Source of the DNA: Streptomyces sp. LUP47B
Lineage (GTDB): Bacteria > Actinomycetota > Actinomycetes > Streptomycetales > Streptomycetaceae
Length of the DNA: 64,000 bases
Reading direction: 5' to 3'
Assembly: GCF_001746295.1 (NCBI RefSeq)
Contig: NZ_MJAH01000007.1
Span: 210,792 to 274,791 of the forward strand
Within the stretch, counting starts at the first letter, position 1. The number at the start of each line of letters is the position of its first letter. Position numbers and translations under genes: made by a program. Under the pieces are notes generated by a model. The model had not been told where the DNA came from. It did no database searches and saw nothing but the letters and a program-made list of their open reading frames with translations. Below, in pieces: positions 52,340 to 60,601 of this stretch.

Positions 52340-52513
52340 ACCTTCCAAGTGGAAAGCTTACGAATGGCGTGGGCCAAGCACAATGGTTCGGTGCAGGGTG
52401 ATACCCCCTGCGGCGCCCCGATGTTCACTGGACGGACGGTGGCGTTGCGCGGACCGAACGGCCTTCGGATACGCCGCGGGTCGGCAGCCGACCGTGACGA
52501 GGGGGGTGCCTAC

Positions 52514-52771
52514 GTGATCATCGAGGACGAGACCCAGCTCACCGCGGCGGTGCTCGCCGAGACCGAGCGGGCCGGGGACCCGCGCGTCAAAGAGATCACC
52601 CAGACGCTGGTGCGCCATCTGCACGGTTTCGCCCGCGAAGTACGGCTGACCGAGAAGGAGTTCGACGCCGTCATCGCCATCGCGGCGAAGGCGGTGTCCC
52701 GCACCGGCGCGGACTGCGCGGCTGCGGTGAAGGCCTCGGGGCGCAGGGCCTACGGCGGCCGGCCGGCGTAG
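52514..52771 (+). pseudogene. Truncated intradiol (catechol/hydroxyquinol-type) dioxygenase, N-terminal piece
   Basis: 85 codons from GTG 52514 (GAGGGGGG upstream). The segment VLAETERAGDPRVKEITQTLVRHLHGFAREVRLTEKEFDAVIAIA is the helical N-terminal dimer domain of intradiol dioxygenases; the catalytic beta domain with the iron ligands is absent. The frame ends inside a 39-bp tandem repeat. The gene is a remnant. Confidence 0.72.
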
Positions 52772-52808
52772 GCCTCGGGGCGCAGGGCCTACGGCGGCCG
52801 GCCGGCGC
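52731..52808. repeat. 39-bp tandem duplication at the junction of two pseudogenes
   Basis: Two adjacent 39-base copies (52731-52769 and 52770-52808) differing only at the last base (T or C). The first supplies the stop of the dioxygenase piece (plus strand), the second the stop of the reductase piece (minus strand). Confidence 0.85.
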
Positions 52809-53447
52809 AGGCCGCATCGACGGCGGCGAGCAGCGGGGCAGGGCCGCAGCAGTACACCTTGGTGTCCGGCCTCGGCGCGCCCAGCCAGGCCATCGGGTCC
52901 AGCAGCCCGAGTTCGTTCTGCGGGACGGCATGGACCCGCTCGCCGTAAACCGCCGTGAGCTTCGCGCAAAGGGCCATCGACGACCATGTACGCCCGCTGT
53001 ACAGCAACTGCCAGTCCACGCAGGGCAGTTCGGCCTGACACACCATGGGCAGCAGCGGGGTGATGCCGATCCCGCCCGCGATGAAGAGGTACTTCTCCGA
53101 CGGCACGAGGGGGAAGTGATTGCGCGGGGCGCCGACACCGACGCAGTCTCCCGGACGCAGCCGGTCGTGCACGTGGGCGGGTCCTCCCGGCCCGCGGGCT
53201 CCCTCAGCACGGCGATCCGGTAGGCGTGCGCCTCCCACCGGTCGCCGCGCAGCGACTACTACCGGGTCGTCCCGTCCGGCAGCACCAGGTCGATGTGCGA
53301 TCCCGGCGTCCAGTCCGGCAGCCGGGCGCCGTCCGGGTGGGTGAGGGTGAGTGACACGATTCCCTCGGCGACTTGCTCCTTCGCGGAGACTGTCAGTCCC
53401 GGACCGGCGCCGGGCCCGGCGTCCGCATCCGCACAGGTTCCGACCAC
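52789..53447 (-). pseudogene. Broken oxygenase reductase (phthalate/vanillate-type FNR), missing the ferredoxin domain
   Basis: N-terminal frame from GTG 53447 reads LTVSAKEQVAEGIVSLTLTHPDG...GSHIDLVLPDGTTR and then two TAG codons in a row (53256-53261) replace the Q-Y of the flavin-binding RQYS motif. Reading resumes in frame (SLRGDRW..HAYRIAVLREP), shifts frame near 53185-53205, and continues as GGPAHVHDRLRPGDCVGVGAPRNHFPL...FIAGGIGITPLLPM...KVYCCGPAPLL to a stop in the tandem repeat. The 2Fe-2S domain is gone. Confidence 0.8.
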
Positions 53448-53516
53448 GTTGTCGCCTCCGGTCGTTGAGGTTGCCCGCAGGACGCGCGGCGACGGGAGAC
53501 GGCCGTGACGGCATTC

Positions 53517-54299
53517 TCAATCCGTAAGAGACGAATCCTTGAGAGACGAACTTCCGTCGGCTCCCAGCGCGCGGGAGACACCACGTGCCGCCGTCCGCAC
53601 CACGGGTACGACGGACGAACCCCCCGCCTCGTTGGGCACGATCACCGCCAGCGCGGCCACCAAGTCACCGCGCGCGTTCCGCACCGGAGCCGCGATACCC
53701 AGCGCGTCCGGGTGGACGTAACCCGGGCAGTACGCGTACCCCTGCCGGCGGACCTCGGCCAGAACGGCCCGCAGGCGCGCGGCGGTGGCTGGAGTGTCCG
53801 GGGTGTAGCACTCCAGAGGCCCGTCGAGCACCCGTTCCCTCAGGTCGGCGGGTCCGTGGGCGAGCAGGACGAGGCCGCTCGAGGAGGCGTGCAGGGGCAG
53901 GCGGCCCGCGATGCGGGTGTAGTTGATGACGGCCGCCGGCGCGGTCAGCCGTTCCAGGAACAGCACCTCGTCGCCGTCCAGCACACCTAGCTGCACGTGG
54001 TGGCCTACGACGTCATGGACGCCCTCCATGAACGGCATCGCCGCATTCCGCAGCGACAGGGAGGGCGAGGCCCTGGTGGCCAACTCCCACAGACGCATAC
54101 CGATCCGCACCCGGCGGTCGTCGTCCCGGGTCAGGAAGCCGTACGACGCCAGCTCGGCCACGAGTCGCGACGCGGTCGCCACGTGCAGCCCCGTTCGCCG
54201 GGAGATCTCGGAGACGGTCAGGGCCGGCTCCTCCGGCGTGAACGCCTCGAAGATGCGTACGGCCCTCGACAGCACCGAGTCACCGTTCTGTGTCCTCAC
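53517..54299 (-). CDS. IclR-family transcriptional regulator
   Basis: 260 residues. N-terminal winged HTH (VLSRAVRIFEAFTPEEPALTVSEISRRTGLHVATASRLVAELASYGFL) and a GAF-like effector domain (LHASSSGLVLLAHGP; GYVHPDALGIAAPVRN). IclR proteins such as PcaR/PobR often control aromatic catabolism, which fits its place between the decayed dioxygenase and the pca genes. Start GTG 54299 lacks a strong ribosome site. Confidence 0.9.
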   Translation of the reverse strand: MRTQNGDSVLSRAVRIFEAFTPEEPALTVSEISRRTGLHVATASRLVAELASYGFLTRDDDRRVRIGMRLWELATRASPSLSLRNAAMPFMEGVHDVVGHHVQLGVLDGDEVLFLERLTAPAAVINYTRIAGRLPLHASSSGLVLLAHGPADLRERVLDGPLECYTPDTPATAARLRAVLAEVRRQGYAYCPGYVHPDALGIAAPVRNARGDLVAALAVIVPNEAGGSSVVPVVRTAARGVSRALGADGSSSLKDSSLTD

Positions 54300-54680
54300 C
54301 CGGCCATCATCGGGTCCCTTCCCGGCACTTCAAGCCGGCGTTCGTCGCCGGGCGGTTCGACGGGCGGTGGCGCTGCGCCGCCCGTGTCTCGACATGCTGA
54401 ACGTCGCCGACGTCCCGTTGCCCGAGCAGGCGCCCGCAGAGATCGTCGTCGAGTCGAGGTGCATGTCGTAACCCTGCCCGTGGTGCCGCCACGCCCGTCA
54501 CCGCGTCCGGCACCAACCGCCACCCGGCCCACGAGGCGAACCCCTCCTCCAGGCGTTCCGCCATCTCCCCCACACACAGCATCGCCGCCTCGACCGGATC
54601 CACGAACACGACCGAAGTAATCGGCCCACGGCCCCACCAGCTCGGCGACCGGACTGCGGCCGTCATTGCCGGAACGGCAG
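54300..54680. other. 381-base gap, probably degenerate coding sequence
   Basis: Minus-strand frames give protein-like fragments (VDPVEAAMLCVGEMAERLEEGFASWAGWRLVPDAVTG) without a good start or a family I recognise. Nothing else was seen. It may be another eroded gene of this aromatic cluster. Confidence 0.35.
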
Positions 54681-55343
54681 CTACGCCGGCGGGATTCCGA
54701 GGCGTTCCGCGAGCTCGTGGGCGCTGATGCCGTACGTCTCCCGGATCCGTACGCCGTCGGGGCCGACGTCGAAGACGCCGTGGTCGGTGTAGACGCGGCT
54801 GACGCAGCCGACGCCGGTGAGCGGGTAGGTGCAGTGCGGGACGAGCTTCGGTTCGCCGGAGCGGGTGAAGAGCGTCATCATCACGTAGACGTCCTTGGCG
54901 CCGATGGCGAGGTCCATGGCGCCGCCGACGGCGGGGATGTCGTCGGGTTTGCCGGTGGTCCAGTTGGCGAGGTCGCCGTCGAAGGCGACCTGGTAGGCGC
55001 CGAGGACGCAGACGTCGAGGTGCCCGCCGCGCATCATGGCGAAGGAGTCGGCGTGGTGGAAGTACGCCGCTCCCGGCAGTTCGGTCACCGGGACCTTGCC
55101 GGCGTTGGTCAGGTCGGGGTCGACCGCGTCGCCCTCGGCCTTGGGGCCCATGTTGAGCATGCCGTTCTCGGTGTGCAGCACCACCCCGGAGTCGGCCGGC
55201 AGATGGTCGGCGATCTTGGTGGGCTGTCCGATGCCGAGGTTGACGAAGGCGCCGGACGGAATGTCGCGGGCGATGACGGCGGCCAGTTCGTCCATCGAGA
55301 GCCGGTGGTCGGCACGCATCTGATCGCTTGGCGTGGTGGTCAT
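54681..55343 (-). CDS. pcaJ: 3-oxoadipate CoA-transferase subunit B (PcaJ-type)
   Basis: 220 residues. NLGIGQPTKIADHLP and the active-site Glu in HTENGMLNMGP, then GGAMDLAIGAKDV: the beta half of succinyl-CoA:3-oxoacid transferases. With PcaI it moves CoA from succinyl-CoA to 3-oxoadipate. ATG overlaps the stop of the A-subunit gene (ATGA). The pathway assignment rests on the adjacent pcaF; acetoacetate-type transferases look similar. Confidence 0.85.
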   Translation of the reverse strand: MTTTPSDQMRADHRLSMDELAAVIARDIPSGAFVNLGIGQPTKIADHLPADSGVVLHTENGMLNMGPKAEGDAVDPDLTNAGKVPVTELPGAAYFHHADSFAMMRGGHLDVCVLGAYQVAFDGDLANWTTGKPDDIPAVGGAMDLAIGAKDVYVMMTLFTRSGEPKLVPHCTYPLTGVGCVSRVYTDHGVFDVGPDGVRIRETYGISAHELAERLGIPPA

Positions 55344-56035
55344 CGTGCCCCCTGCACCGTGTAGTGGCGGGCCGCCACCTGGACGACCCGGTCGACGTAG
55401 ATGGACGGGGTGACGACGGCCTCGGGGTCGAGCTTGCCGGGCTCGACGATCTGGTCGACCTGGACGATGGTCCTCGTCGCGGCCGTGGCCATGACCGGTC
55501 CGAAGTTGCGGGCCGTCTTCCGGTAGACGAGGTTGCCCATCGCGTCCGCGACGTGCGCGCCGATCAGCGCGTAGTCGCCCTTGATGGGGTACTCGAGCAG
55601 GTACCTGCGGCCGTCGATCTCCCGTTCCTCCTTGCCCTCGGCGAGCGGGGTGCCGACCGCGGTCGGGCAGTAGAAGGCGCCGATGCCGGCGCCGGCCGCG
55701 CGCATCCGCTCGGCGAGGTTGCCCTGCGGCACCACCTCGAGCTCGATCTTCCCTTCGCGGTAGAGGCCGTCGAAGACCCAGGAGTCGGCCTGGCGCGGGA
55801 AGGAGCAGAGCACCTTGCGCACTCGCCCTGCGGCCAGCAGCGCGGCCAGTCCGACGTCACCGTTGCCGGCGTTGTTGGACACGATCGTGAGGTCCTTCGC
55901 ACCCTGCCGGATGAGGGCCTCGATCAGGTCGAACGGCATGCCCGCCAGACCAAAGCCGCCGACGAGGATCGTGGAGCCGTCCTCGATCCCGGCGACCGCG
56001 GCGTCGGTGCTTTCGAGGATCTCCGCCCGGCTCAT
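55340..56035 (-). CDS. pcaI: 3-oxoadipate CoA-transferase subunit A (PcaI-type)
   Basis: 231 residues. GGFGLAGMPFDLIEALIRQGAKDLTIVSNNAGNGDVGLAALL is the CoA-transferase A fold; ERMRAAGAGIGAFYCPTAVGTPLAEGKE follows. ATGA overlaps link it to the thiolase gene upstream and subunit B downstream, giving one pcaF-pcaI-pcaJ unit. Confidence 0.86.
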   Translation of the reverse strand: MSRAEILESTDAAVAGIEDGSTILVGGFGLAGMPFDLIEALIRQGAKDLTIVSNNAGNGDVGLAALLAAGRVRKVLCSFPRQADSWVFDGLYREGKIELEVVPQGNLAERMRAAGAGIGAFYCPTAVGTPLAEGKEEREIDGRRYLLEYPIKGDYALIGAHVADAMGNLVYRKTARNFGPVMATAATRTIVQVDQIVEPGKLDPEAVVTPSIYVDRVVQVAARHYTVQGAR

Positions 56036-57237
56036 CGGTCCGCCCCCGTGACATCGCAGTTCTCGAGTACGACGGCCAGGCCCTGGCCGACGCCGATGCA
56101 GATCGCGGCGACGCCGTAGCGCTGCCTCGTCTCGCGCAGCACCTTGGCCAGCGTGGCGAGGACGCGACCGCCCGAGGCGCCCAGCGGGTGCCCGATCGCG
56201 ATGGCGCCGCCCTTCTGGTTGACGATGGCGGGGTCGACCTTCCACGCGTCGACGCAGGCGAGCGACTGCACGGCGAAGGCCTCGTTCAGCTCCACCGCGC
56301 CCACCTGGTCCCAGCCGATACCGGCCCGGGCCAGCGCACGGTTCGCGGCCTCGACCGGGGCGTAGCCGAAGGCCTGCGGCTCCAGCGCCATCACACCGCG
56401 GCCCGCGATGCGGGCGATCGGGTCGGTCCCGATCGTGGCCGCGGCACTCTCGCTGCCCAGCAGCACCGCGGAGGCACCGTCGTTGAGCGGGCTGGCGTTG
56501 CCCGCGGTGATGGTGCCGCCCTGCTCCGCCGTACGGAAGACCGGCTTGAGCCCCGCCAGGACCTCCGGTGTGGATCCGGCCCGGATGCCCTCGTCGCGGG
56601 TCAGGTCGACGCCCTCGACCGGCACCACCAGGTCGTCGTAGAAGCCCGACTCCCATGCTGCGTGGGCGAGTTGGTGGGAGCGGGCGGCGAACTCGTCCTG
56701 CCGTTCGCGGGAGATGTCGAAACGCTCCCGGAGCTGCTCGTTGGACTCGCCGAGGCTGACCGTCCATTCCTTGGGCATCCGCGGGTTGACCAGCCGCCAG
56801 CCGAGCGTGGTCGAGACCGCGGTGACGTCGCCCGCCGGGAAGGGCTTCGCCGACTTCGGCAGCACCCACGGCGCACGTGTCATGGACTCCACACCGCCGG
56901 TCAGCACCACCTCGGCGTCGCCGGACTCGATCGTGCGGCTCGCCGTCATCGCAGCGTCGAGGCTGGAACCGCACAGCCGGTTGATCGTGGTGCCGGGCAC
57001 ACTCACCGGGAGCCCGGCGAGCAGCGCCGCCATGCGGCCGACGTTGCGGTTCTCCTCACCGGCGCCGTTGGCGTTGCCCCACACCACGTCGTCGATCGCG
57101 GCGGGGTCGAGACCCGGCACCCGGGCGAGCGTCGAGGTGATCGCGGCGGCGGCGAGGTCGTCGGGGCGGACGCCGGCCAGCGCGCCGTTGAAGCGGCCGA
57201 ACGGCGTGCGTGTGGCGGAGTAGAGGAAAGCACTCAT
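56032..57237 (-). CDS. pcaF: 3-oxoadipyl-CoA thiolase (PcaF-type)
   Basis: 401 residues, the usual length. Acylated Cys in NRLCGSSLDA (about residue 90), His in GHPLGASGGR and second Cys in CIGVGQG; NEAFAVQ oxyanion element. It cleaves 3-oxoadipyl-CoA to succinyl-CoA and acetyl-CoA. First gene of the pcaFIJ operon, divergent from the LysR gene, with a GATAT-N12-ATATC inverted repeat between. Confidence 0.88.
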   Translation of the reverse strand: MSAFLYSATRTPFGRFNGALAGVRPDDLAAAAITSTLARVPGLDPAAIDDVVWGNANGAGEENRNVGRMAALLAGLPVSVPGTTINRLCGSSLDAAMTASRTIESGDAEVVLTGGVESMTRAPWVLPKSAKPFPAGDVTAVSTTLGWRLVNPRMPKEWTVSLGESNEQLRERFDISRERQDEFAARSHQLAHAAWESGFYDDLVVPVEGVDLTRDEGIRAGSTPEVLAGLKPVFRTAEQGGTITAGNASPLNDGASAVLLGSESAAATIGTDPIARIAGRGVMALEPQAFGYAPVEAANRALARAGIGWDQVGAVELNEAFAVQSLACVDAWKVDPAIVNQKGGAIAIGHPLGASGGRVLATLAKVLRETRQRYGVAAICIGVGQGLAVVLENCDVTGADR

Positions 57238-57262
57238 GGCGCACACGCTAATCCCGGGCCGC

Positions 57263-57284
57263 GATATTCTGAAGTACTCATATC
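57263..57284. promoter_or_regulatory. LysR-type operator candidate
   Basis: GATAT-N12-ATATC inverted repeat (an AT-rich island in GC-rich DNA), midway between pcaF and the lysR gene; contains a T-N11-A-like arrangement. Confidence 0.55.
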
Positions 57285-57308
57285 CGAGCCGATTGATATG
57301 GACGACGT

Positions 57309-58190
57309 ATGGATCTTCGGCACCTGCGGTACTTCGTGGCGGTGGCCGAGGAGCGCCACTTCGGTCGCGCCGCCGAGCGGCTCCACATGGCCCAGCCGCC
57401 GCTGTCCCAGCAGATCCGCCAGCTGGAGACCGAGCTCGGCGTCCAACTGCTCCACCGCACCACACGCCGCGTCGACCTCACCGAGGCCGGCCGGGCCTAC
57501 CTCGAGCGGGCGCGTGGGATCCTCGCCGACGTCGACGAGGCCGGCCAGCACGCACGGCTCGTCGCCGCAGGCTCGGTTGGTCACCTCGCGATCGGGTGCG
57601 TGGGCTCGGCGACGTACAGCCTCCTGCCCGCGCTCTCGCGGCGGCTCACGGAGGAGCTTCCCGGCGTCGACTTCTCCTTCCGCGGGGAGATGCTCGCGCC
57701 CGACCAGGTCGAGGCGCTGCGCACCGGCGCGATCGACGTCGCACTGCTGCGTCCCGCGGCCGCCGACCTCTCCCTCACCGTGCACACGCTCCGTCGGGAC
57801 CGGCTCGTCGTCGCCGTACCGGCCGACCACCCCCTCGCCCGCCGGAAACGGCTGCGGGCGGCGGACCTGGCCGGTGCCGACCTGATCGTGCACTCCGCAG
57901 ACCGCCGGTCGGTGATGTACGACGTCGTCCTGGGCCTGCTGCGCGAGGCGGGCATCGAGCCGCACATCCGCCACGAGGTCGGCGAGACCTCGACGCTGGT
58001 CACGCTCGTGGCCGGCGGCCTCGGCGTCGCCGTCGTGCCCGAGCCCGTGACCGCGCTGGCACTCGACGGCGTCGCCTACCGACCGCTGACCGGTGCCGGC
58101 GCACGCGTGGAACTCGCCGTCGCCCACCGTGCGGACCGCTCCGAGCCGCACCTGGCACGCACCGTGGGGATCATCCAGGCGATGTTCTGA
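57309..58190 (+). CDS. LysR-family regulator of the pca operon
   Basis: 293 residues. HTH MDLRHLRYFVAVAEERHFGRAAERLHMAQPPLSQQIRQLE and a periplasmic-binding-like effector domain. The RPLTGAG and LVAGGLGVAVVPE segments resemble BenM/CatR/PcaQ-type regulators of aromatic pathways. Divergent from pcaF. The ribosome site is weak (GGACGACGT). Confidence 0.9.
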   Translation: MDLRHLRYFVAVAEERHFGRAAERLHMAQPPLSQQIRQLETELGVQLLHRTTRRVDLTEAGRAYLERARGILADVDEAGQHARLVAAGSVGHLAIGCVGSATYSLLPALSRRLTEELPGVDFSFRGEMLAPDQVEALRTGAIDVALLRPAAADLSLTVHTLRRDRLVVAVPADHPLARRKRLRAADLAGADLIVHSADRRSVMYDVVLGLLREAGIEPHIRHEVGETSTLVTLVAGGLGVAVVPEPVTALALDGVAYRPLTGAGARVELAVAHRADRSEPHLARTVGIIQAMF

Positions 58191-59131
58191 GACGCACTCG
58201 GGGCCGACGGCACGACATGGCTGAACACTTGCTGCTGATTGCCGGTAAGGCGTGCGCCGCCGTGGCCACCGAGGGCGGTGACTCGGTCGGCAGCATGCGG
58301 GACGGGCGGCGGTGCGTGACGAAGACCGGCCGCGCGTACGGTCCTTGAGGGATCCCGGCCCTGGCCCCGCCGCCGACCCCGGCCCCGGCCCCGGAGAAGC
58401 GCATGTCCTCGATGCCGAGGTCGGCCCGCGCGGTCGTACGGCTCCTTCTCGGTGCCGTACGGCGGTGGCGAGGGCCGCCCCTGCTGGATACATGGTCAGT
58501 CCTGGTCGCCGCGGAGGGGGAGGAATCGCAGGTAGGCGGGGACGGCGACGGCGGTGACAGCGACGTGCATGACCATGAGGGGGCTCGCTCTCCCGCCTCT
58601 CCCAGGTCGTGGCCCGGCTCGAACGCAAGGGATAGGCCCAGCGCCGCCCCGATCCGGCCGACGGCCGCTACACGCTGGCCGCTCTGACCGACGAGGGGTA
58701 CCGGAAGATCGTCGACGCCGGTCCCGGCCACGTCGCGGAAGTACGCCGCCTGGTGTTCGACCCGTTGACCAAGGCACAGGTCAAACAGCTCGCCCACATC
58801 GGCCGGCGCATCCTGCACACCATCGCCCCGGACCAATACGACGGTGACCGGGGAGTGAGTCCGTTCCTCAAGGCCGAGCGGGAGTGAGCCGGCGGTGAGA
58901 CCGGTGGGCTCGCATGGTCAGGTGTGTACGGCGGCGCACCTGTCCACGCGGGCAGGCCCTCACCGCATCACCCGAGGCCACATCCCGAAGGGGCAGCCGT
59001 GCGAGGCGCGGTGACGCACAGCGGGCGGCGCTCAGAAGTCAGCCGGACCCGCGGATCGCGACGGCGACAGCGACAGCGACCCTCAGCACAGCCGCCGCAC
59101 CCATCAGGCGGCAGCCCTGCACGACAACGAC
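58191..59131. other. 941-base region with no intact gene
   Basis: Apart from the MarR remnant it holds a GGCCCC/GACCCC-rich simple repeat stretch (58339-58395) and fragments without starts. No promoter or RNA gene recognised. Confidence 0.5.
58585..58887 (+). pseudogene. MarR-family regulator remnant
   Basis: Reads SRLSQVVARLERKG, a TAG, then AQRRPDPADGRYTLAALTDEGYRKIVDAGPGHVAEVRRLVFDPLTKAQVKQL...FLKAERE and TGA at 58885. This is the wing and C-terminal half of a MarR protein with one nonsense codon (58633-58635) and no N-terminal half. Aromatic clusters in Streptomyces are often controlled by MarR proteins, so it may be a relic of the local regulator. Confidence 0.65.
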
Positions 59132-59554
59132 CTACGCGACGGCTTTCGCGACCGAATCGCAAGCCTGCTGCGCGATGCGGTCGTCCGTGGTGTCGTCCGC
59201 CCCGCCCACGCCGATGGCGCCGATGACCTCCCCGTCGGCCGTCACGATCGGCACGCCGCCGGCGACCGGCAGAAGGTTGGCGTCGACCAGGTGGGGAGGT
59301 GCCACCTGCATCTGCGGGGATGCCGCGAAGGCCGCGAACTTGGCTGTCGGGACACCGCTCACGGCCGAGGTGTAGGCCTTGCGTCGGGCGGTCTCCATAC
59401 CGAGCAGGCCGACGCCGTCGTCACTGAGGAGAACCTTCGCGACACCACTTCGGTTGACCACGACGGCGCACACCTTGTGGCCCTCGGCCCGTCCTGCTTC
59501 CAGGGCGGCGAGTGCGGCGCCGTGCGCGATCTCGAAACTGAGCGGCTCTCGCAT
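59132..59554 (-). CDS. GlcG/HbpS-family (heme-binding-like) protein
   Basis: 140 residues. LAALEAGRAEGHKVCAVVVNRSGVAKVLLSDDG, ETARRKAYTSAVSG and GGVPIVTADGEVIGAIGVGGA match the GlcG/HbpS fold. Members bind heme or sit beside small-molecule oxidative enzymes. No signal peptide, so cytoplasmic, unlike secreted HbpS. A 28-bp operator lies in its promoter region. Confidence 0.87.
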   Translation of the reverse strand: MREPLSFEIAHGAALAALEAGRAEGHKVCAVVVNRSGVAKVLLSDDGVGLLGMETARRKAYTSAVSGVPTAKFAAFAASPQMQVAPPHLVDANLLPVAGGVPIVTADGEVIGAIGVGGADDTTDDRIAQQACDSVAKAVA

Positions 59555-59644
59555 GGAGCGGTTCCTTCCCTTGCCGGCCTCTCGTCGACCGAAAGGTCGA
59601 GGGGCCGTCTTCCGTGGAGTTCGCTCAGTATGTAGCCGCCGGAC

Positions 59645-59672
59645 GCGAATGTGAAGTGCGGATCACATTCGC
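59645..59672. promoter_or_regulatory. 28-bp inverted-repeat operator (GlcG gene)
   Basis: GCGAATGTGA-N8-TCACATTCGC, perfect 10-bp arms, between the GlcG start and the TetR stop. The arm recurs at 60484-60493. Confidence 0.65.
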
Positions 59673-59688
59673 ATCCGGCATGGAGAGC

Positions 59689-60330
59689 TCACTGCGCGGA
59701 GGCCCCGAGCAGGTACAGGCAGGCGACGTTCACCAGCTCATCGGTGAGCTGACGCCACGTCAGCGGCCGGTCGGACTCGAAGAGTTCGCCGTACAGCACG
59801 CGGTTCTGGCAGGTCCCGTAGATCAAGCGATAGACGACATCCACACGCGCCTCCGGTTCCGGAGCGTCGATCATCAGAACGATCGGCTCCAGGAACTGCC
59901 GGAAGACCCGGACGGCGTCAATGGCTGCCTCGGAACCGACCCGGGCCACCGCGGGATCGGTGGCGCCCGCGGCGAGGAAGACGCGCATCAGGCGCTCGTG
60001 CGCCTGGTACGTCTCGGTGAGTCCGGTGACCGCCGAGGCGACCAGCGCGGCCGGATCCGTGCGCAGCGGGGTGAAGCGGCGGATGATGTCGGCGCGGAAC
60101 TGGTCGATCATGTCGTGCTGCAGGGCCGCGATCAGGCGGTCCTTGTCGCCGAACCGCCGATAGACGCTGCCCACCGAGACACCCGCCCGGGCGGCGACGG
60201 CCGCGACGGTGAGCGCCTCGGTGCCGCCCTCTTCGAGCAGGGCCGTGCCTGCTTCCAGGATCCGCTGCTGGGTCAGTCGGCTGCGCGCCTGCTGCGCCGG
60301 CGGCAGATCGAGGGACGGTTCGGTACTCAC
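59689..60330 (-). CDS. TetR-family regulator of the Rieske oxygenase operon
   Basis: 213 residues from GTG 60330. HTH ILEAGTALLEEGGTEALTVAAVAARAGVSVGSVYRRFGDKDRLIAAL; a C-terminal domain of usual size. It lies between two copies of the GCGAATGTGA motif, one in the GlcG promoter and one in front of the Rieske operon, and is the obvious candidate to bind both. The start is uncertain; the frame runs upstream to 60408. Confidence 0.88.
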   Translation of the reverse strand: MSTEPSLDLPPAQQARSRLTQQRILEAGTALLEEGGTEALTVAAVAARAGVSVGSVYRRFGDKDRLIAALQHDMIDQFRADIIRRFTPLRTDPAALVASAVTGLTETYQAHERLMRVFLAAGATDPAVARVGSEAAIDAVRVFRQFLEPIVLMIDAPEPEARVDVVYRLIYGTCQNRVLYGELFESDRPLTWRQLTDELVNVACLYLLGASAQ

Positions 60331-60483
60331 CGCACCAGCGTATACGCCGCCAACATCGCCTCCGGCAGCCCCTGTACGCGGTGCGACCGGCCGTCGTTCC
60401 AGCCCCACCGTATTCCGCCGACCGGCCGCTCCCCCGCCTGGCGAGCATCTGAACGTGACTCTTGACGCACTCGTTGGTTAAAT

Positions 60484-60493
60484 GCGAATGTGA
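60484..60493 (+). promoter_or_regulatory. Operator half-site in the Rieske operon promoter
   Basis: GCGAATGTGA, identical to the arm of the 28-bp repeat at 59645 and extended by AT on the left (ATGCGAATGTGA, as in its right arm). 108 bases before the oxygenase ATG. Confidence 0.5.
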
Positions 60494-60601
60494 ATCAACA
60501 ATCCTATTTGAGGTCGCACACGACGGTGCCCTCGCAGGTGTTCCCCCACAGCCCTGCATGCTCCATCTGCTGTGCACCCGAGCCGCACGGGAGACAGAAC
60601 G

